A DNA stretch of 64,000 nt, from the NCBI GenBank assembly GCA_029256185.1, contig JAQSYI010000008.1, positions 240,741 through 304,740 of the forward strand. Direction: 5' to 3'. The stretch comes from Paenibacillaceae bacterium. GTDB taxonomy: Bacteria; Bacillota; Bacilli; Paenibacillales; NBRC-103111. Numbering within the stretch: the first letter of the stretch is position 1; each line of letters begins with the position of its first letter. Positions 33,708-42,159 of this stretch are shown in pieces. The position numbers and the translations under genes were made by a program. The notes under the pieces are model-generated. The model was not told where the DNA came from and ran no database searches. It was given only the letters and a program-made list of their open reading frames with translations.

Positions 33708-35903
33708 ATGAGTTATTACCGGAAAATGTTTTTTGCATTCGCCGGCGTGGCGTTGATCTATACATTGCTGCTCGAAACGATATTCGTAAGTCTGTATTGG
33801 ATTCCGTCCAAGCGCCAGTTCTCCGAAAGCCTTGACCAGGTAGCCAGGCAAGCCAGCGAATTCACCGATATCCGACTTCGCACACCACAGGAAATGGGGC
33901 TGATGGTGGAACTGTCCGAATATACACCAAGATACCTGTCAGGCAGCCTGGACAGCTATGAGCGGCTGAAGTTTGTCAAATTTATTAATCTTATGTCAGG
34001 TATTGCTCCTACCCTTAAGACGGGAATGGCAATCACCCGCTTCGATGATGATTTTGTCATTATGAATAATAGTGTGAGCAATCTGGATTTCTTCCGGAAT
34101 GCCTTCCATCTTCCCGAGGATACATTAAATCGCACGATTCAGCAATTGACTGAAAACCCGAACGAGACCATGCAGATTCTCCATGTCCAGGATGGAGCCG
34201 GTCAGAGCATGGTTGTGCTCGCCTACTGTCAATGGGTGGGGCAGGCGCAGCCCCTGTACATCTTTAACACATTTGATGTTCAGCAGTTTTTTCACATGAA
34301 TGCCCTTACAAAGGGTACCCTTGCCGTTTATTACGACAATCGGTTGGTTGCGGCAGCTGGTCGCCTGGACATGGAGCAGGTGAATAAGCTCCTGGAGAGA
34401 GGAACCAACTATGCAGATATGGAGATCCGTCATGCCTCCTCCTCCGTTCCTGGCTTCCGCTATGTCTATTTGGTGGAACCGCAGCAAATTCTTACTCCCA
34501 CTCTGCTGTGGATGGTCGGCGCCGGCCTGGCGGCTCTGGCCACAAGCATCGGCATCACTGTACTGATTACCAAAAGAATGTATAAGCCTATCCGGGGCGT
34601 GCTGCAGACAACAGGGCAGATCACTACCAAGGATGAAATCGCCCACATTCGCAACACCATTGTCAATCTTCATACGGACGTAGAGGAAATGTCCCAGGCG
34701 CTGATCAGGAATAAGGTATCCCTGGAGAACAATGCCCTTCATGATCTGCTGATTGGAGTGATTGCTCCCGAACAAACGGAGGAGACGTTGGCTCCTTTTC
34801 CCCAATTGAAGGTGGCGGGGCCCTTTTCGATAGTTGTGCTGAAGTACACGGAGACGGCTCCTTTTACCAGCAGCTTCTCCCATGGCGTTATCCATGATGT
34901 CAAACAAAAGCTGACCCAGTTCCTAAACCAGCAGCTGGCAGCCAATCCGTTTTTGCGGATAATGGACATGAATTACGAGACCCAGGTCGTCATTTTTCAG
35001 GGCTACTGGCCGGAGGGCATGACAGAAGTCCTGCGGAATATGATCATCGGTGCAGAGACGGAAGATGGCCCCAACATCAGTGCCTTTATCCCTCCCCCTT
35101 GCGAGAGGCTGGTGGATATCCCCTATATTTACCGGCAGGGGATGAAGATGGCCGATGCCAGCGAGTATCTTGGCACCAATTCCAAGGTGATTCACTGGGA
35201 GGAAGCGGATACTTCTCTGAAGGACACCGTCTATTATCCGCTGCATGTGGAGCAGAATCTGATTAATTCCATTATTCACGGCAAAACCGCCATATGGCAA
35301 TCCGCAATTAATGAAATCATCGACACCAATGTTCATGAGAGAAGCGCCAATATGTCCTCCCTGGCCGTAATGTTCGAAGCGACAGTGAATCGGCTGATGG
35401 ACGGCTCAGGAGTGGCAGACCCGGATTCTCTTCCAGGACAGGCCTGTACCATGGACATTCATTTCCGGTCTTGCCGTACCTATGAAGAGCTGAGACAGCA
35501 GGCCCTGCAACTATTCGGCGCCCTTGCTTCATGGTTCGCGGTGGAGCAGGAGAAATCCAACAACGGTCTGGCAACCAAGATGCTGGCTTATGTCCATGAG
35601 CACTACATGCGCGAGATCACCCTGTTCGATCTGGCGGATTATTTGAATCTGTCCCGGAACTACGTTTCCACACTGTTCAAAAGCGCAACCGGCCGCAACT
35701 TCAAAGATTACATCAGCGAATACCGCCATAGCAAGGCTTGCCGGCTGATTCTGGAAAATCCCGACATGAAGATCAAGGAAGTAGCGGAACTGGTAGGCTG
35801 CAATACGTGGGCGCTGTCCCGTCTGTTCATGCGCTATTCAGGCATAGGCCCCAACGATTACCGCAAGCTGGCGAACCCCGGTGAAGACAGCGATAAAGAA
35901 TGA
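33708..35903 (+). CDS. Membrane-bound AraC-family sensor/regulator (YesS/YtdP-like)
   Basis: 731 residues. A membrane segment (about 8-30) is followed by an extracellular sensor domain of about 230 residues (Cache-like) and a second membrane segment (about 264-288, GAGLAALATSIGITVLI). Then comes a cytoplasmic linker region of about 330 residues, and an AraC DNA-binding domain at about 623-722 (LFDLADYLNLSRNYVSTLFK). This single-chain architecture is common in Paenibacillus next to LplB/YtcP importers and senses external sugar or its binding protein. AAGGGGGAAAC precedes the ATG. It faces the importer operon. Confidence 0.92.
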   Translation: MSYYRKMFFAFAGVALIYTLLLETIFVSLYWIPSKRQFSESLDQVARQASEFTDIRLRTPQEMGLMVELSEYTPRYLSGSLDSYERLKFVKFINLMSGIAPTLKTGMAITRFDDDFVIMNNSVSNLDFFRNAFHLPEDTLNRTIQQLTENPNETMQILHVQDGAGQSMVVLAYCQWVGQAQPLYIFNTFDVQQFFHMNALTKGTLAVYYDNRLVAAAGRLDMEQVNKLLERGTNYADMEIRHASSSVPGFRYVYLVEPQQILTPTLLWMVGAGLAALATSIGITVLITKRMYKPIRGVLQTTGQITTKDEIAHIRNTIVNLHTDVEEMSQALIRNKVSLENNALHDLLIGVIAPEQTEETLAPFPQLKVAGPFSIVVLKYTETAPFTSSFSHGVIHDVKQKLTQFLNQQLAANPFLRIMDMNYETQVVIFQGYWPEGMTEVLRNMIIGAETEDGPNISAFIPPPCERLVDIPYIYRQGMKMADASEYLGTNSKVIHWEEADTSLKDTVYYPLHVEQNLINSIIHGKTAIWQSAINEIIDTNVHERSANMSSLAVMFEATVNRLMDGSGVADPDSLPGQACTMDIHFRSCRTYEELRQQALQLFGALASWFAVEQEKSNNGLATKMLAYVHEHYMREITLFDLADYLNLSRNYVSTLFKSATGRNFKDYISEYRHSKACRLILENPDMKIKEVAELVGCNTWALSRLFMRYSGIGPNDYRKLANPGEDSDKE

Positions 35904-35973
35904 GCCTACCGGCCGGGAAGCCGCGGCTTCGTGTGCCATACGTATGATTCCAGAGTTATTTTAAATGCGGAAA

Positions 35974-36006
35974 ACCCCGTAATTATGAAATCCATAATTA
36001 CGGGGT
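35974..36006. terminator. Bidirectional terminator
   Basis: A perfect 14-bp stem ACCCCGTAATTATG/CATAATTACGGGGT has a 5-base loop. A short T-run follows on the minus strand. It can end both the AraC sensor transcript and the zincin transcript. Confidence 0.85.
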
Positions 36007-36294
36007 CCCATCAGCAGCTGGACGCCGCGGGAAGTACGGGATGAAGCCATCAAACGAGAGATTATCCCGTCTATTACCCATTACCAGAGTAAGCACTAAA
36101 CAGAAAAATCCTTCATCATCAGCAATAATAATTCTATCTCTTCTTTTTCTCCTCCAACCAAATTCTGATATGTTATAGCTGCTCGTTCTCTCGTCCTTGT
36201 GGCATTTAAATGATTTATCAGAGACTCCATTAAACGGTTGAGCCTTCTTTTTTCTACGACTAATGCGGCATATTTTTCGTCTGCGGGCTCTCAT
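35998..36294 (-). CDS. Small basic hypothetical protein (doubtful)
   Basis: 98 codons directly downstream of the zincin gene, with GGGGGAAGTGGAGA before the ATG. The product is very basic at its N-terminus (RARRRK, RRKKK) and shows no known domain. The frame ends inside the terminator stem, which makes a real gene less likely. I list it because the spacing and the ribosome site would fit cotranscription. Confidence 0.3.
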   Translation of the reverse strand: MRARRRKICRISRRKKKAQPFNGVSDKSFKCHKDERTSSYNISEFGWRRKRRDRIIIADDEGFFCLVLTLVMGNRRDNLSFDGFIPYFPRRPAADGTP

Positions 36295-36315
36295 TCTCCA
36301 CTTCCCCCCTACAGA

Positions 36316-36939
36316 TTAATACTTTATAGAGACTCTAACTAAATGATCGTAGTAATAAGTTGCTCTCTCATCAAATTTGTACTTGCTTGGAACGTTCTGC
36401 AGCAGATCAGAATATTTAGCAGGGTACTTTTCTCTTAATTCAGAGATTAATTGACAGAATAGTTTTTCGAATTTTCCTTTTATATTATTATCGTTTAATT
36501 GATCATACTGGCCCAATAATGCGGCAGGCGCCAACTCCCTGCCATATTTCCATGCGTTTTCCTCTAATTTTACAAAAATATTCAAAGCCGAGCCAAGGTG
36601 CTCACACAGTTCCTCATAATGATCATTCAAATTCTTTTCTAAAAAGTTTTTCTTTTCGTTGAATAAGTTTTTCTTGTCATTCATTCCACTAAACTCCTGA
36701 TCCAAAAAATGTCCTAATTCATGGCAGAATACCAACTCTATATACTCTTGCCTATTGATGTTCATGCAACCTCTCTCATAAGTCTGGTCTATTGTGTCAA
36801 GATAAAGAATAATCTGATTATTCTCTTTGTCGCAAGCTCCCAATACATTGGAATCACCTGCTTTTTCACTCGCTGTTCTTAAATGTACATTAAAATTATG
36901 ATGATGAATCCGATCCTCTAAATAGTCGGAAATATTCAA
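36316..36939 (-). CDS. Zincin-like metallopeptidase (HExxH)
   Basis: 207 residues starting at TTG with GGGAGGAAG upstream. The only clear motif is the zinc-peptidase signature CHELGHFLDQE near residue 72. There is no signal peptide or membrane segment, so it is cytoplasmic. The HExxH setting recalls ImmA-type peptidases of mobile elements, which cleave a repressor, but the overall sequence is not close enough to say so. It is AT-rich unlike the flanking genes. It is divergent from a small ribbon-helix-helix-like gene, and each promoter is overlapped by a copy of one repeat, so the two probably form one regulatory unit. Confidence 0.7.
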   Translation of the reverse strand: MNISDYLEDRIHHHNFNVHLRTASEKAGDSNVLGACDKENNQIILYLDTIDQTYERGCMNINRQEYIELVFCHELGHFLDQEFSGMNDKKNLFNEKKNFLEKNLNDHYEELCEHLGSALNIFVKLEENAWKYGRELAPAALLGQYDQLNDNNIKGKFEKLFCQLISELREKYPAKYSDLLQNVPSKYKFDERATYYYDHLVRVSIKY

Positions 36940-36983
36940 CCTTTCTTCCTCCCATATGATTGAAGTATATTTCTACAACTTAT

Positions 36984-37012
36984 ATAGTACACGGGTGATT
37001 GCAAAGTGTCAA
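36984..37012 (-). promoter_or_regulatory. Promoter of the zincin gene with overlapping repeat
   Basis: On the minus strand TTGACA (37012-37007), a 17-base spacer and TACTAT (36989-36984) form a near-consensus promoter. The repeat AGTACACGGGTGATTG (36986-37001) covers the -10 and most of the spacer. Confidence 0.8.
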
Positions 37013-37044
37013 TTTTATGCATCACCAGTGTTGCACTTTTGTTA

Positions 37045-37087
37045 AGTACACTCCGTGATTGTTATCAGATACCGACTTTGATACAAT
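37045..37087 (+). promoter_or_regulatory. Promoter of the ribbon-helix-helix gene with overlapping repeat
   Basis: TTGTTA (37059-37064), a 17-base spacer and TACAAT (37082-37087) form the promoter. The repeat AGTACACTCCGTGATTG (37045-37061) runs into the -35. GCACTTT boxes occur at 37033 and 37105, with an inverted AAAGTG at 37003. Confidence 0.75.
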
Positions 37088-37126
37088 AAACATGAACTAG
37101 TGCAGCACTTTGGAGGGTGATCTGAG

Positions 37127-37414
37127 ATGGCAGTTTCTGACGATAAAGAACGCTATATGTTAACTATAGAAAAATCGCTTAAACACAAGCTGCAGAAAAT
37201 AGCCGATTTGGACAACAAGAAGCTTGGAGCATATATAAACGCTATTTTAGAAAGACACGTTGTAGCTTTTGAACGAGAATTATATGATACATACGGGTCT
37301 GATGATTTTTTAGTCAACTACAATGCTATATTCGGTTTGGAACATGTACCGCATTTAAAATATAATAAGACGGAGCTTGACGTTTTGGTAGAAAAATTTT
37401 TAAATAACCAATAG
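37127..37414 (+). CDS. Small ribbon-helix-helix-like DNA-binding protein
   Basis: 95 residues with a GGAGGGTGATCTGAG site before the ATG. The N-terminal half (RYMLTIEKSLKHKLQKIADLDN, then KKLGAYINAILERHV) matches the beta-strand/helix/helix pattern of CopG/Arc-type proteins; the C-terminal 45 residues are acidic and of unknown role. Such proteins bind operators as dimers of dimers, which fits the paired repeats upstream. It probably represses itself and the divergent zincin gene. An antitoxin role is possible in principle, but no toxin gene is next to it. Confidence 0.7.
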   Translation: MAVSDDKERYMLTIEKSLKHKLQKIADLDNKKLGAYINAILERHVVAFERELYDTYGSDDFLVNYNAIFGLEHVPHLKYNKTELDVLVEKFLNNQ

Positions 37415-37459
37415 CCAATTTATGCTCAGATAAACGAAAATAACTTAACACACTAAAGA

Positions 37460-37493
37460 AAAGGGAGCCGCGAATATTCTTCGGGCTCCCTTT
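37460..37493. terminator. Terminator after the ribbon-helix-helix gene
   Basis: AAAGGGAGCC (37460-37469) pairs with GGCTCCCTTT (37484-37493). A-rich and T-rich flanks let it work in both directions between convergent genes. Confidence 0.85.
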
Positions 37494-37626
37494 ATTGAGG
37501 ATCAGACATTTGCATATGGATTCATGCCGTCTTTTACTGGTTCATGACTTTGTTATCAGCGAACAACAACATTGTTGCTTAATAACAATGGATTTCAGCA
37601 AATAAAATAAATATCTGATTTCCGCA

Positions 37627-38781
37627 TCAAGATAGTGATATTAACCCCTTACTTTCAAGGAATAGTAGCTTGTCATTAGGGACGCTCAATGCTAAATCTC
37701 CGTTTACTACATCTAATGCCTCTTCATCTATGTAAATTACAAATGCTTCTGTAACCGGAATTAATGCCTTCCAATCTAATTTGTTCAGTTCCATCGAAAC
37801 CTCCTGCCACAGTACTTTACTTTCTCCCCACCACGTTTTATTAGCAAGGACCGCACTATTGGGTTCATTAGACCAATCCGAATGAATCTGCCAATATTGC
37901 ATTAAAAGCTTAAATTTTTCCGTAACTTCAGTGTCAGATAGTGTTTCTTCAGGCCCTGCGTGTTCAACAGCATTCCATAACGCATAAATATTCTCGCCGC
38001 TTGCTAATTGCTCGTTTCGTACGCTCTCTAAGCCAGCTTGGAACATAGGATCAATAGGCCCATGTGGCTCATCGTGAAGATATATGCTTATAAAACAAAT
38101 TATTTCATTTTCGACTAATTTCCCGATTTTTTTGATAGTCTCTATTGATTCAGCCAATAGCGCTCGTTTGACGTCATTTCGAATTTCTCTGACCTGCTCA
38201 ACGCTAAGGTAACTATAAATAATCGATCCACCTTCTTTTATCATGGAAAGATTATCGTACTCATCATAATGAATTTGATACAATCTGTTGCGTACTGTTT
38301 TCCCGGCATACCAATACTCTGTACGTTTTATTTCAGTCAATTTATTCTTGTTGTCATAAGCGTATTCCTCTTCAAAGTGCCACTCTTGCCCAGAATTCAT
38401 ACCACTCCGAACAATAAACTCCACATATTTAACCGGCATTCTATTAATGAATATAAGTTCTTCAATAGAGTCAACCTTACCATATGAGTAACGCCTATTA
38501 ATAATTCGATTATCAGATCGTTCAAAGCATTCTTGTTGGTGAGACTGAATGAAACATATTTCTCCAACTTCATTAAAACAATATGTAAAAGGAGCCCCGG
38601 ATTCCATTATTGGAGATCGCGGCTCTAAATTTCGTTCAAACCAGAATGGCGTTGTATCATATCGCTTCCACCCGGTATATTCCCATTTTACACATTGAGA
38701 TTTAGCCAGTTCTATGTACTTTTCTTTATTCAATTCAGCATCCTTACAAAGTAAGAAATAATATTCCTTATCTATCATCAT
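37627..38781 (-). CDS. Hypothetical protein of 384 residues, AT-rich island
   Basis: AAAGGAG precedes the ATG. No signal peptide or membrane segment is visible. Residues about 135-190 contain YD-like stretches (EEEYAYDNKNKLTEIK, HYDEYDNLSMIKEGG) as in Rhs-type repeats. The C-terminal third is acidic and leucine-rich and ends with SKGLISLS. Acidic, AT-rich orphan proteins of this kind are often immunity partners of contact toxins, but no toxin is next to it, so I do not assign a function. Its base composition differs clearly from both flanks, suggesting transfer. Confidence 0.65.
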   Translation of the reverse strand: MMIDKEYYFLLCKDAELNKEKYIELAKSQCVKWEYTGWKRYDTTPFWFERNLEPRSPIMESGAPFTYCFNEVGEICFIQSHQQECFERSDNRIINRRYSYGKVDSIEELIFINRMPVKYVEFIVRSGMNSGQEWHFEEEYAYDNKNKLTEIKRTEYWYAGKTVRNRLYQIHYDEYDNLSMIKEGGSIIYSYLSVEQVREIRNDVKRALLAESIETIKKIGKLVENEIICFISIYLHDEPHGPIDPMFQAGLESVRNEQLASGENIYALWNAVEHAGPEETLSDTEVTEKFKLLMQYWQIHSDWSNEPNSAVLANKTWWGESKVLWQEVSMELNKLDWKALIPVTEAFVIYIDEEALDVVNGDLALSVPNDKLLFLESKGLISLS

Positions 38782-39111
38782 GTTGGCTCCTTTAGTTTAT
38801 TTGTTTTTACATGAAGTAATTGCTCCATTTCATATTTATTATCCGAATCCAGTATCGAATAGCCAGTTCAGATCACATTAAAACAACGTTTGAGTGATAA
38901 TAAAGTTTCAGTGGAGAGGTTTGACTTTAAGGTACCTTGAGGGATTCCTAATTAATCGAAAAATAATTTCTGATTTAACAAGTTGGCTTTACCAACAATC
39001 TATTTTCTCTCCAATATGCATGTAGACCAACTTTCTCATCTCATTTTCTTAAATATTATTTTATCTGGACTTTATTACCATTTATTATGCTCATATCAAA
39101 ATTGCGTTAAT
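38782..39111. other. AT-rich intergenic stretch without recognised content
   Basis: About 330 bases upstream of the 384-residue protein gene. I see no open frame, RNA gene or clear repeat here. It marks the right end of the AT-rich island before glmS. Confidence 0.5.
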
Positions 39112-39155
39112 AAAAAATGAGGCCCGCAATTATTTTGAATAATTGCGGGCCTCAT
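39112..39155 (-). terminator. glmS terminator
   Basis: A perfect 18-bp stem (39117-39134 with 39138-39155, ATGAGGCCCGCAATTATT and its complement) with a TTG loop is followed on the minus strand by TTTTTT. Confidence 0.93.
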
Positions 39156-39249
39156 CGTCTAAGTTGTTGTTAATTGCTCTATTCTGTTTCAGATCAGCTG
39201 ATTTTTAACTATTATCATACAACAATTATCACCTGATAAATACTTCCCT

Positions 39250-41079
39250 CTACTCCACCGTCACGCTCTTCGCCAGGTTCCGTGGCTTATCCACGTCGTG
39301 GCCCAGAGCCAGGGAGGCGTAGTAAGCCAGCAGCTGCAGCGGCACAACGGACAGGGCCGGCGTCAGCAGGCTGACAGTGCGGGGGATGCTGAATACCTGA
39401 TCCACCGCCTTTGGAAGCTCCTCATGCCCTTCCTGGCCCAATCCCAGCACGTGAGCGCCGCGGGCCTTCACTTCCTTCACGTTGCTCACGGTCTTCTCGA
39501 ACAGCTCCTCCTGGATCGCCAAAGCGATGACAGGTACGCCCTCTTCGATCAGAGCCAGAGTTCCGTGCTTCAATTCACCCGCCGGATAGGCTTCGGAGTG
39601 AATGTAGGAGATCTCCTTCAGCTTCAGGGAGCCCTCCAGCGCTACAGCATAATCCACGCCGCGGCCGATGAAGAACAGATCCTTGTGCTTGGCGATTTGT
39701 TCGGCATAGGCCTTGATTTCTTCCGTACGGCCGAGGATGCTCTCCACCTGCTCCGGCAGCTTCCGCATAGCCGCAATCATATCCTTGATGGCCTCAGCCG
39801 GTTGAGTGCCTAACGTCTGCGCCAGGAACAAGCCGAACAGGGAGAACGCGATCAGTTGCGAAGTATAAGCCTTGGTTGAAGCAACCGCAATCTCCGGTCC
39901 TGCCCAGGTGACGATCACGCTGTTGGCTTCGCGGGCCACGGAGCTGCCCACTACATTGGTGATGGCCAGCACATGAGCGCCGCAGCGTTGGGCTTCACGC
40001 AGGGCAGCCAGCGTATCCGCTGTTTCACCCGATTGGCTGACTACAATAACCAGCGTATCCTTGGTAATAATCGGATTGCGGTAGCGGTATTCAGAAGCCA
40101 CATCGGTTTCCACCGGAATACGGGCCAGATGCTCAATCATATTCTTGCCCACCAGTCCTGCATGATAAGCCGTACCGCAGGCTACGATGTGCACACGGCT
40201 GATGGCTTTGATCTCCTCAGCGGTCAGCTTGATCTCCGGAAGCAGGACGCGTGTTCCTTCGGTATCCAGGCGGGCCCCCATGGTATCCCTGTAAGCCTTG
40301 GGTTGCTCGAAAATTTCCTTCAGCATGAAGTGATCAAACCCGGCTTTTTCCGCCGTGGTAATATCCCAATCGACATGAAATAATTCCCGGGAAATAAAAT
40401 TCCCCTCGATTGTCATTAATTCGACGCCATTCTCGGTCAGAACGGCCATTTCACCGTCATTCAGAATATACACGTTACGGGTATGCTCCAGAATGGCCGG
40501 AATATCGGAGCCAATGAAATTCTCCCCTTCGCCCACACCGATAATCAGCGGGCTGGCCAGCCGCACAGCAACCAGCTTATCCGGCTCATACTCGGTAAGC
40601 ACCCCGAGCGCGAATGCGCCGCGCATCCGTTTGACCGCCTTTTGCACAGCCTTGACAATATCCCCCTCATAGACAGAAGCAATGAGATGGGCAATGACCT
40701 CTGTATCCGTCTCCGAGACGAAAGCCGCGCCTTCGGCAATCAGCTCTTCCTTCAGAGTCATATAATTTTCGATAATGCCGTTGTGGACAACGGAGAACTT
40801 GGAAGTAGTATCCGTATGGGGATGGGAATTCACATCTGACGGCTTGCCGTGGGTAGCCCAGCGGGTATGGCCAATGCCAATGTTTCCCTGAAGCGGCGTT
40901 TCTTCAAGGGCGTGCTCGAGAATCGCCAGACGGCCCTTTGCCTTGCGCACTTCCAGCCCATTCTTCGTGAACATGGCTACACCGGCAGAATCATATCCCC
41001 GGTATTCTAGCTTCTTCAGACCTTCGATCAGAATCCCCTGAGAATCCCGTTTACCCACATATCCAACAATACCGCACAT
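39250..41079 (-). CDS. glmS: Glutamine-fructose-6-phosphate aminotransferase (isomerizing)
   Basis: 609 residues. It makes glucosamine-6-phosphate from fructose-6-phosphate and glutamine, the first step towards UDP-GlcNAc and cell wall. The N-terminus is MCGIVGYVG, where Cys2 is the glutaminase nucleophile, followed by GIGHTRWATHG and SHNG-like glutaminase motifs. Two SIS domains follow (VACGTAYHAG, VSQSGETADTLAAL, SEAYPAGELKHG), ending with the family's KSVTVE. The start at 41079 is fixed by GGAGG and by Cys2; an open frame reaching 41283 upstream is not translated. A glmS ribozyme lies in the leader. Confidence 0.98.
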   Translation of the reverse strand: MCGIVGYVGKRDSQGILIEGLKKLEYRGYDSAGVAMFTKNGLEVRKAKGRLAILEHALEETPLQGNIGIGHTRWATHGKPSDVNSHPHTDTTSKFSVVHNGIIENYMTLKEELIAEGAAFVSETDTEVIAHLIASVYEGDIVKAVQKAVKRMRGAFALGVLTEYEPDKLVAVRLASPLIIGVGEGENFIGSDIPAILEHTRNVYILNDGEMAVLTENGVELMTIEGNFISRELFHVDWDITTAEKAGFDHFMLKEIFEQPKAYRDTMGARLDTEGTRVLLPEIKLTAEEIKAISRVHIVACGTAYHAGLVGKNMIEHLARIPVETDVASEYRYRNPIITKDTLVIVVSQSGETADTLAALREAQRCGAHVLAITNVVGSSVAREANSVIVTWAGPEIAVASTKAYTSQLIAFSLFGLFLAQTLGTQPAEAIKDMIAAMRKLPEQVESILGRTEEIKAYAEQIAKHKDLFFIGRGVDYAVALEGSLKLKEISYIHSEAYPAGELKHGTLALIEEGVPVIALAIQEELFEKTVSNVKEVKARGAHVLGLGQEGHEELPKAVDQVFSIPRTVSLLTPALSVVPLQLLAYYASLALGHDVDKPRNLAKSVTVE

Positions 41080-41280
41080 ATATTTGTTCCTCCAATGTTT
41101 AGTTTTCATAAGAGCAGTCTGAATAAACCTCCACACAGCCACTTTTTTTCGACAAAAGAGCCCGGGGGGTTTCGTTTCATTCCATTCTGCATCTCTACGT
41201 TGCGCTTCAACATGTTCGAATCCGCCTATAATTACTTCATCTATGAAGCCCGTATCCGCTACGGGACTTAAGTCAAATCT

Positions 41281-41501
41281 CAAGCATCATTGTTGGAATC
41301 TTGTTCAGCCGGTTGCCCGTGCTGGTTTGCCTTCCAACTTGACGGCCACGATGCATCTGTGACCGGAAGGTCCCCGCCGAATATTCCGAACACCTTCACC
41401 TCGTCAACTCGCTGTCTGAGTCGCCTCCCATGCATAAGCACCGTATATCTGATGATGCTCATCCTAATGGCAGCTTAACCCGACCGGCAAGTTCTGGCGC
41501 T
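41281..41501 (-). ncRNA. glmS ribozyme (glucosamine-6-phosphate-activated riboswitch)
   Basis: On the minus strand the leader contains the conserved core: AGCGCCAGAAC with the cleavage site between 41501 and 41500, later GAGTTGACGAGGTG and TTCGGCGGGGACC, followed by paired segments up to about 41281. In the known family, glucosamine-6-phosphate acts as cofactor for self-cleavage and the cut mRNA is degraded. The remaining 200 bases to the start codon are an unusually long leader. The 3' limit is approximate. Confidence 0.93.
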
Positions 41502-41619
41502 TGTCAAGAATTGCAACTCCTGCCCTGCCTTTCCTTCCAAAGTGACATATACCCATCTTATTCATTTTCATACGCAGTTGCAACTATTATTTAGCGGATA
41601 TCTGACGGTTTTAGCGCAC

Positions 41620-41644
41620 AAAAAAACGTCTCCCTCAGGAGACG
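41620..41644 (-). terminator. Terminator after the zinc-ribbon protein gene
   Basis: The stem CGTCTCC/GGAGACG with a CTCA-type loop is followed on the minus strand by a run of seven T. Confidence 0.9.
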
Positions 41645-41705
41645 CTTCGTCCAAAGTGTGCTTTTCCAAACCGCCGCTTGTTCTTCCGGTTCGCTTGTTC
41701 CTCTG

Positions 41706-41990
41706 CTAAGCCTTCTTCCTGCGCCGGGGAGCAAGCTCCACTTCAAGCTTGCCCGTGGCTGCTGACAGCTTGACCTCCACATCATAAGGCCTGCCGCTGG
41801 AACGGGATACACAGGTAAACACCGCTTTGCGCCCGGCCAGCAGCTTTCTTGCCCGATCCTCGGAAATAAACGGAACGCCGCGGAACATCAGACCATTCAT
41901 CCACACCGACATATCGCAATGAGAGCAATAATAACGCCTGCCGTCACTTCGGAACTCCCCTATGCCGCAAAAGCCGCAAGCTTTGTCCAT
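41706..41990 (-). CDS. Stand-alone zinc-ribbon protein like a topoisomerase III C-terminal repeat
   Basis: 94 residues from ATG 41990, with AAAGGA upstream. CGFCG and CSHCD form one four-cysteine zinc ribbon. The part after it (FISEDRARKLLAGRKAVF, then SSGRPYDVEVKL) follows the pattern of the C-terminal repeat of bacterial topoisomerase III, where a zinc ribbon is followed by a LL-GK-GFKSK-G-F-A-L segment. Such a module would bind nucleic acid, but as an isolated protein its role is unknown. It sits between glmM and the glmS leader, has its own terminator, and ends in a basic tail RRRKKA. Confidence 0.75.
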   Translation of the reverse strand: MDKACGFCGIGEFRSDGRRYYCSHCDMSVWMNGLMFRGVPFISEDRARKLLAGRKAVFTCVSRSSGRPYDVEVKLSAATGKLEVELAPRRRKKA

Positions 41991-42159
41991 GCCGACACAT
42001 CCTTTCATATCTAAATTAAGGAAGGGGACTGGTTGATAAATAAATTATACCATATATATCATTAATATGTTTAAATATTCAGATTATTTTGTTTCTTTCA
42101 TAGCTTATAGATCGAACCGGAGCTCCCCTGCAAAATATATTTTTTACATGAGGCTTAGA

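Noticed and set aside
37127..37414. Antitoxin of a toxin-antitoxin pair
   Set aside because: No small toxin gene precedes or follows it; the only partner is a divergent zincin gene.
41080..41283. N-terminal extension of glmS by 68 codons
   Set aside because: The mature enzyme needs Cys directly after the first Met, GGAGG lies before ATG 41079, and the extension overlaps the leader and ribozyme end.
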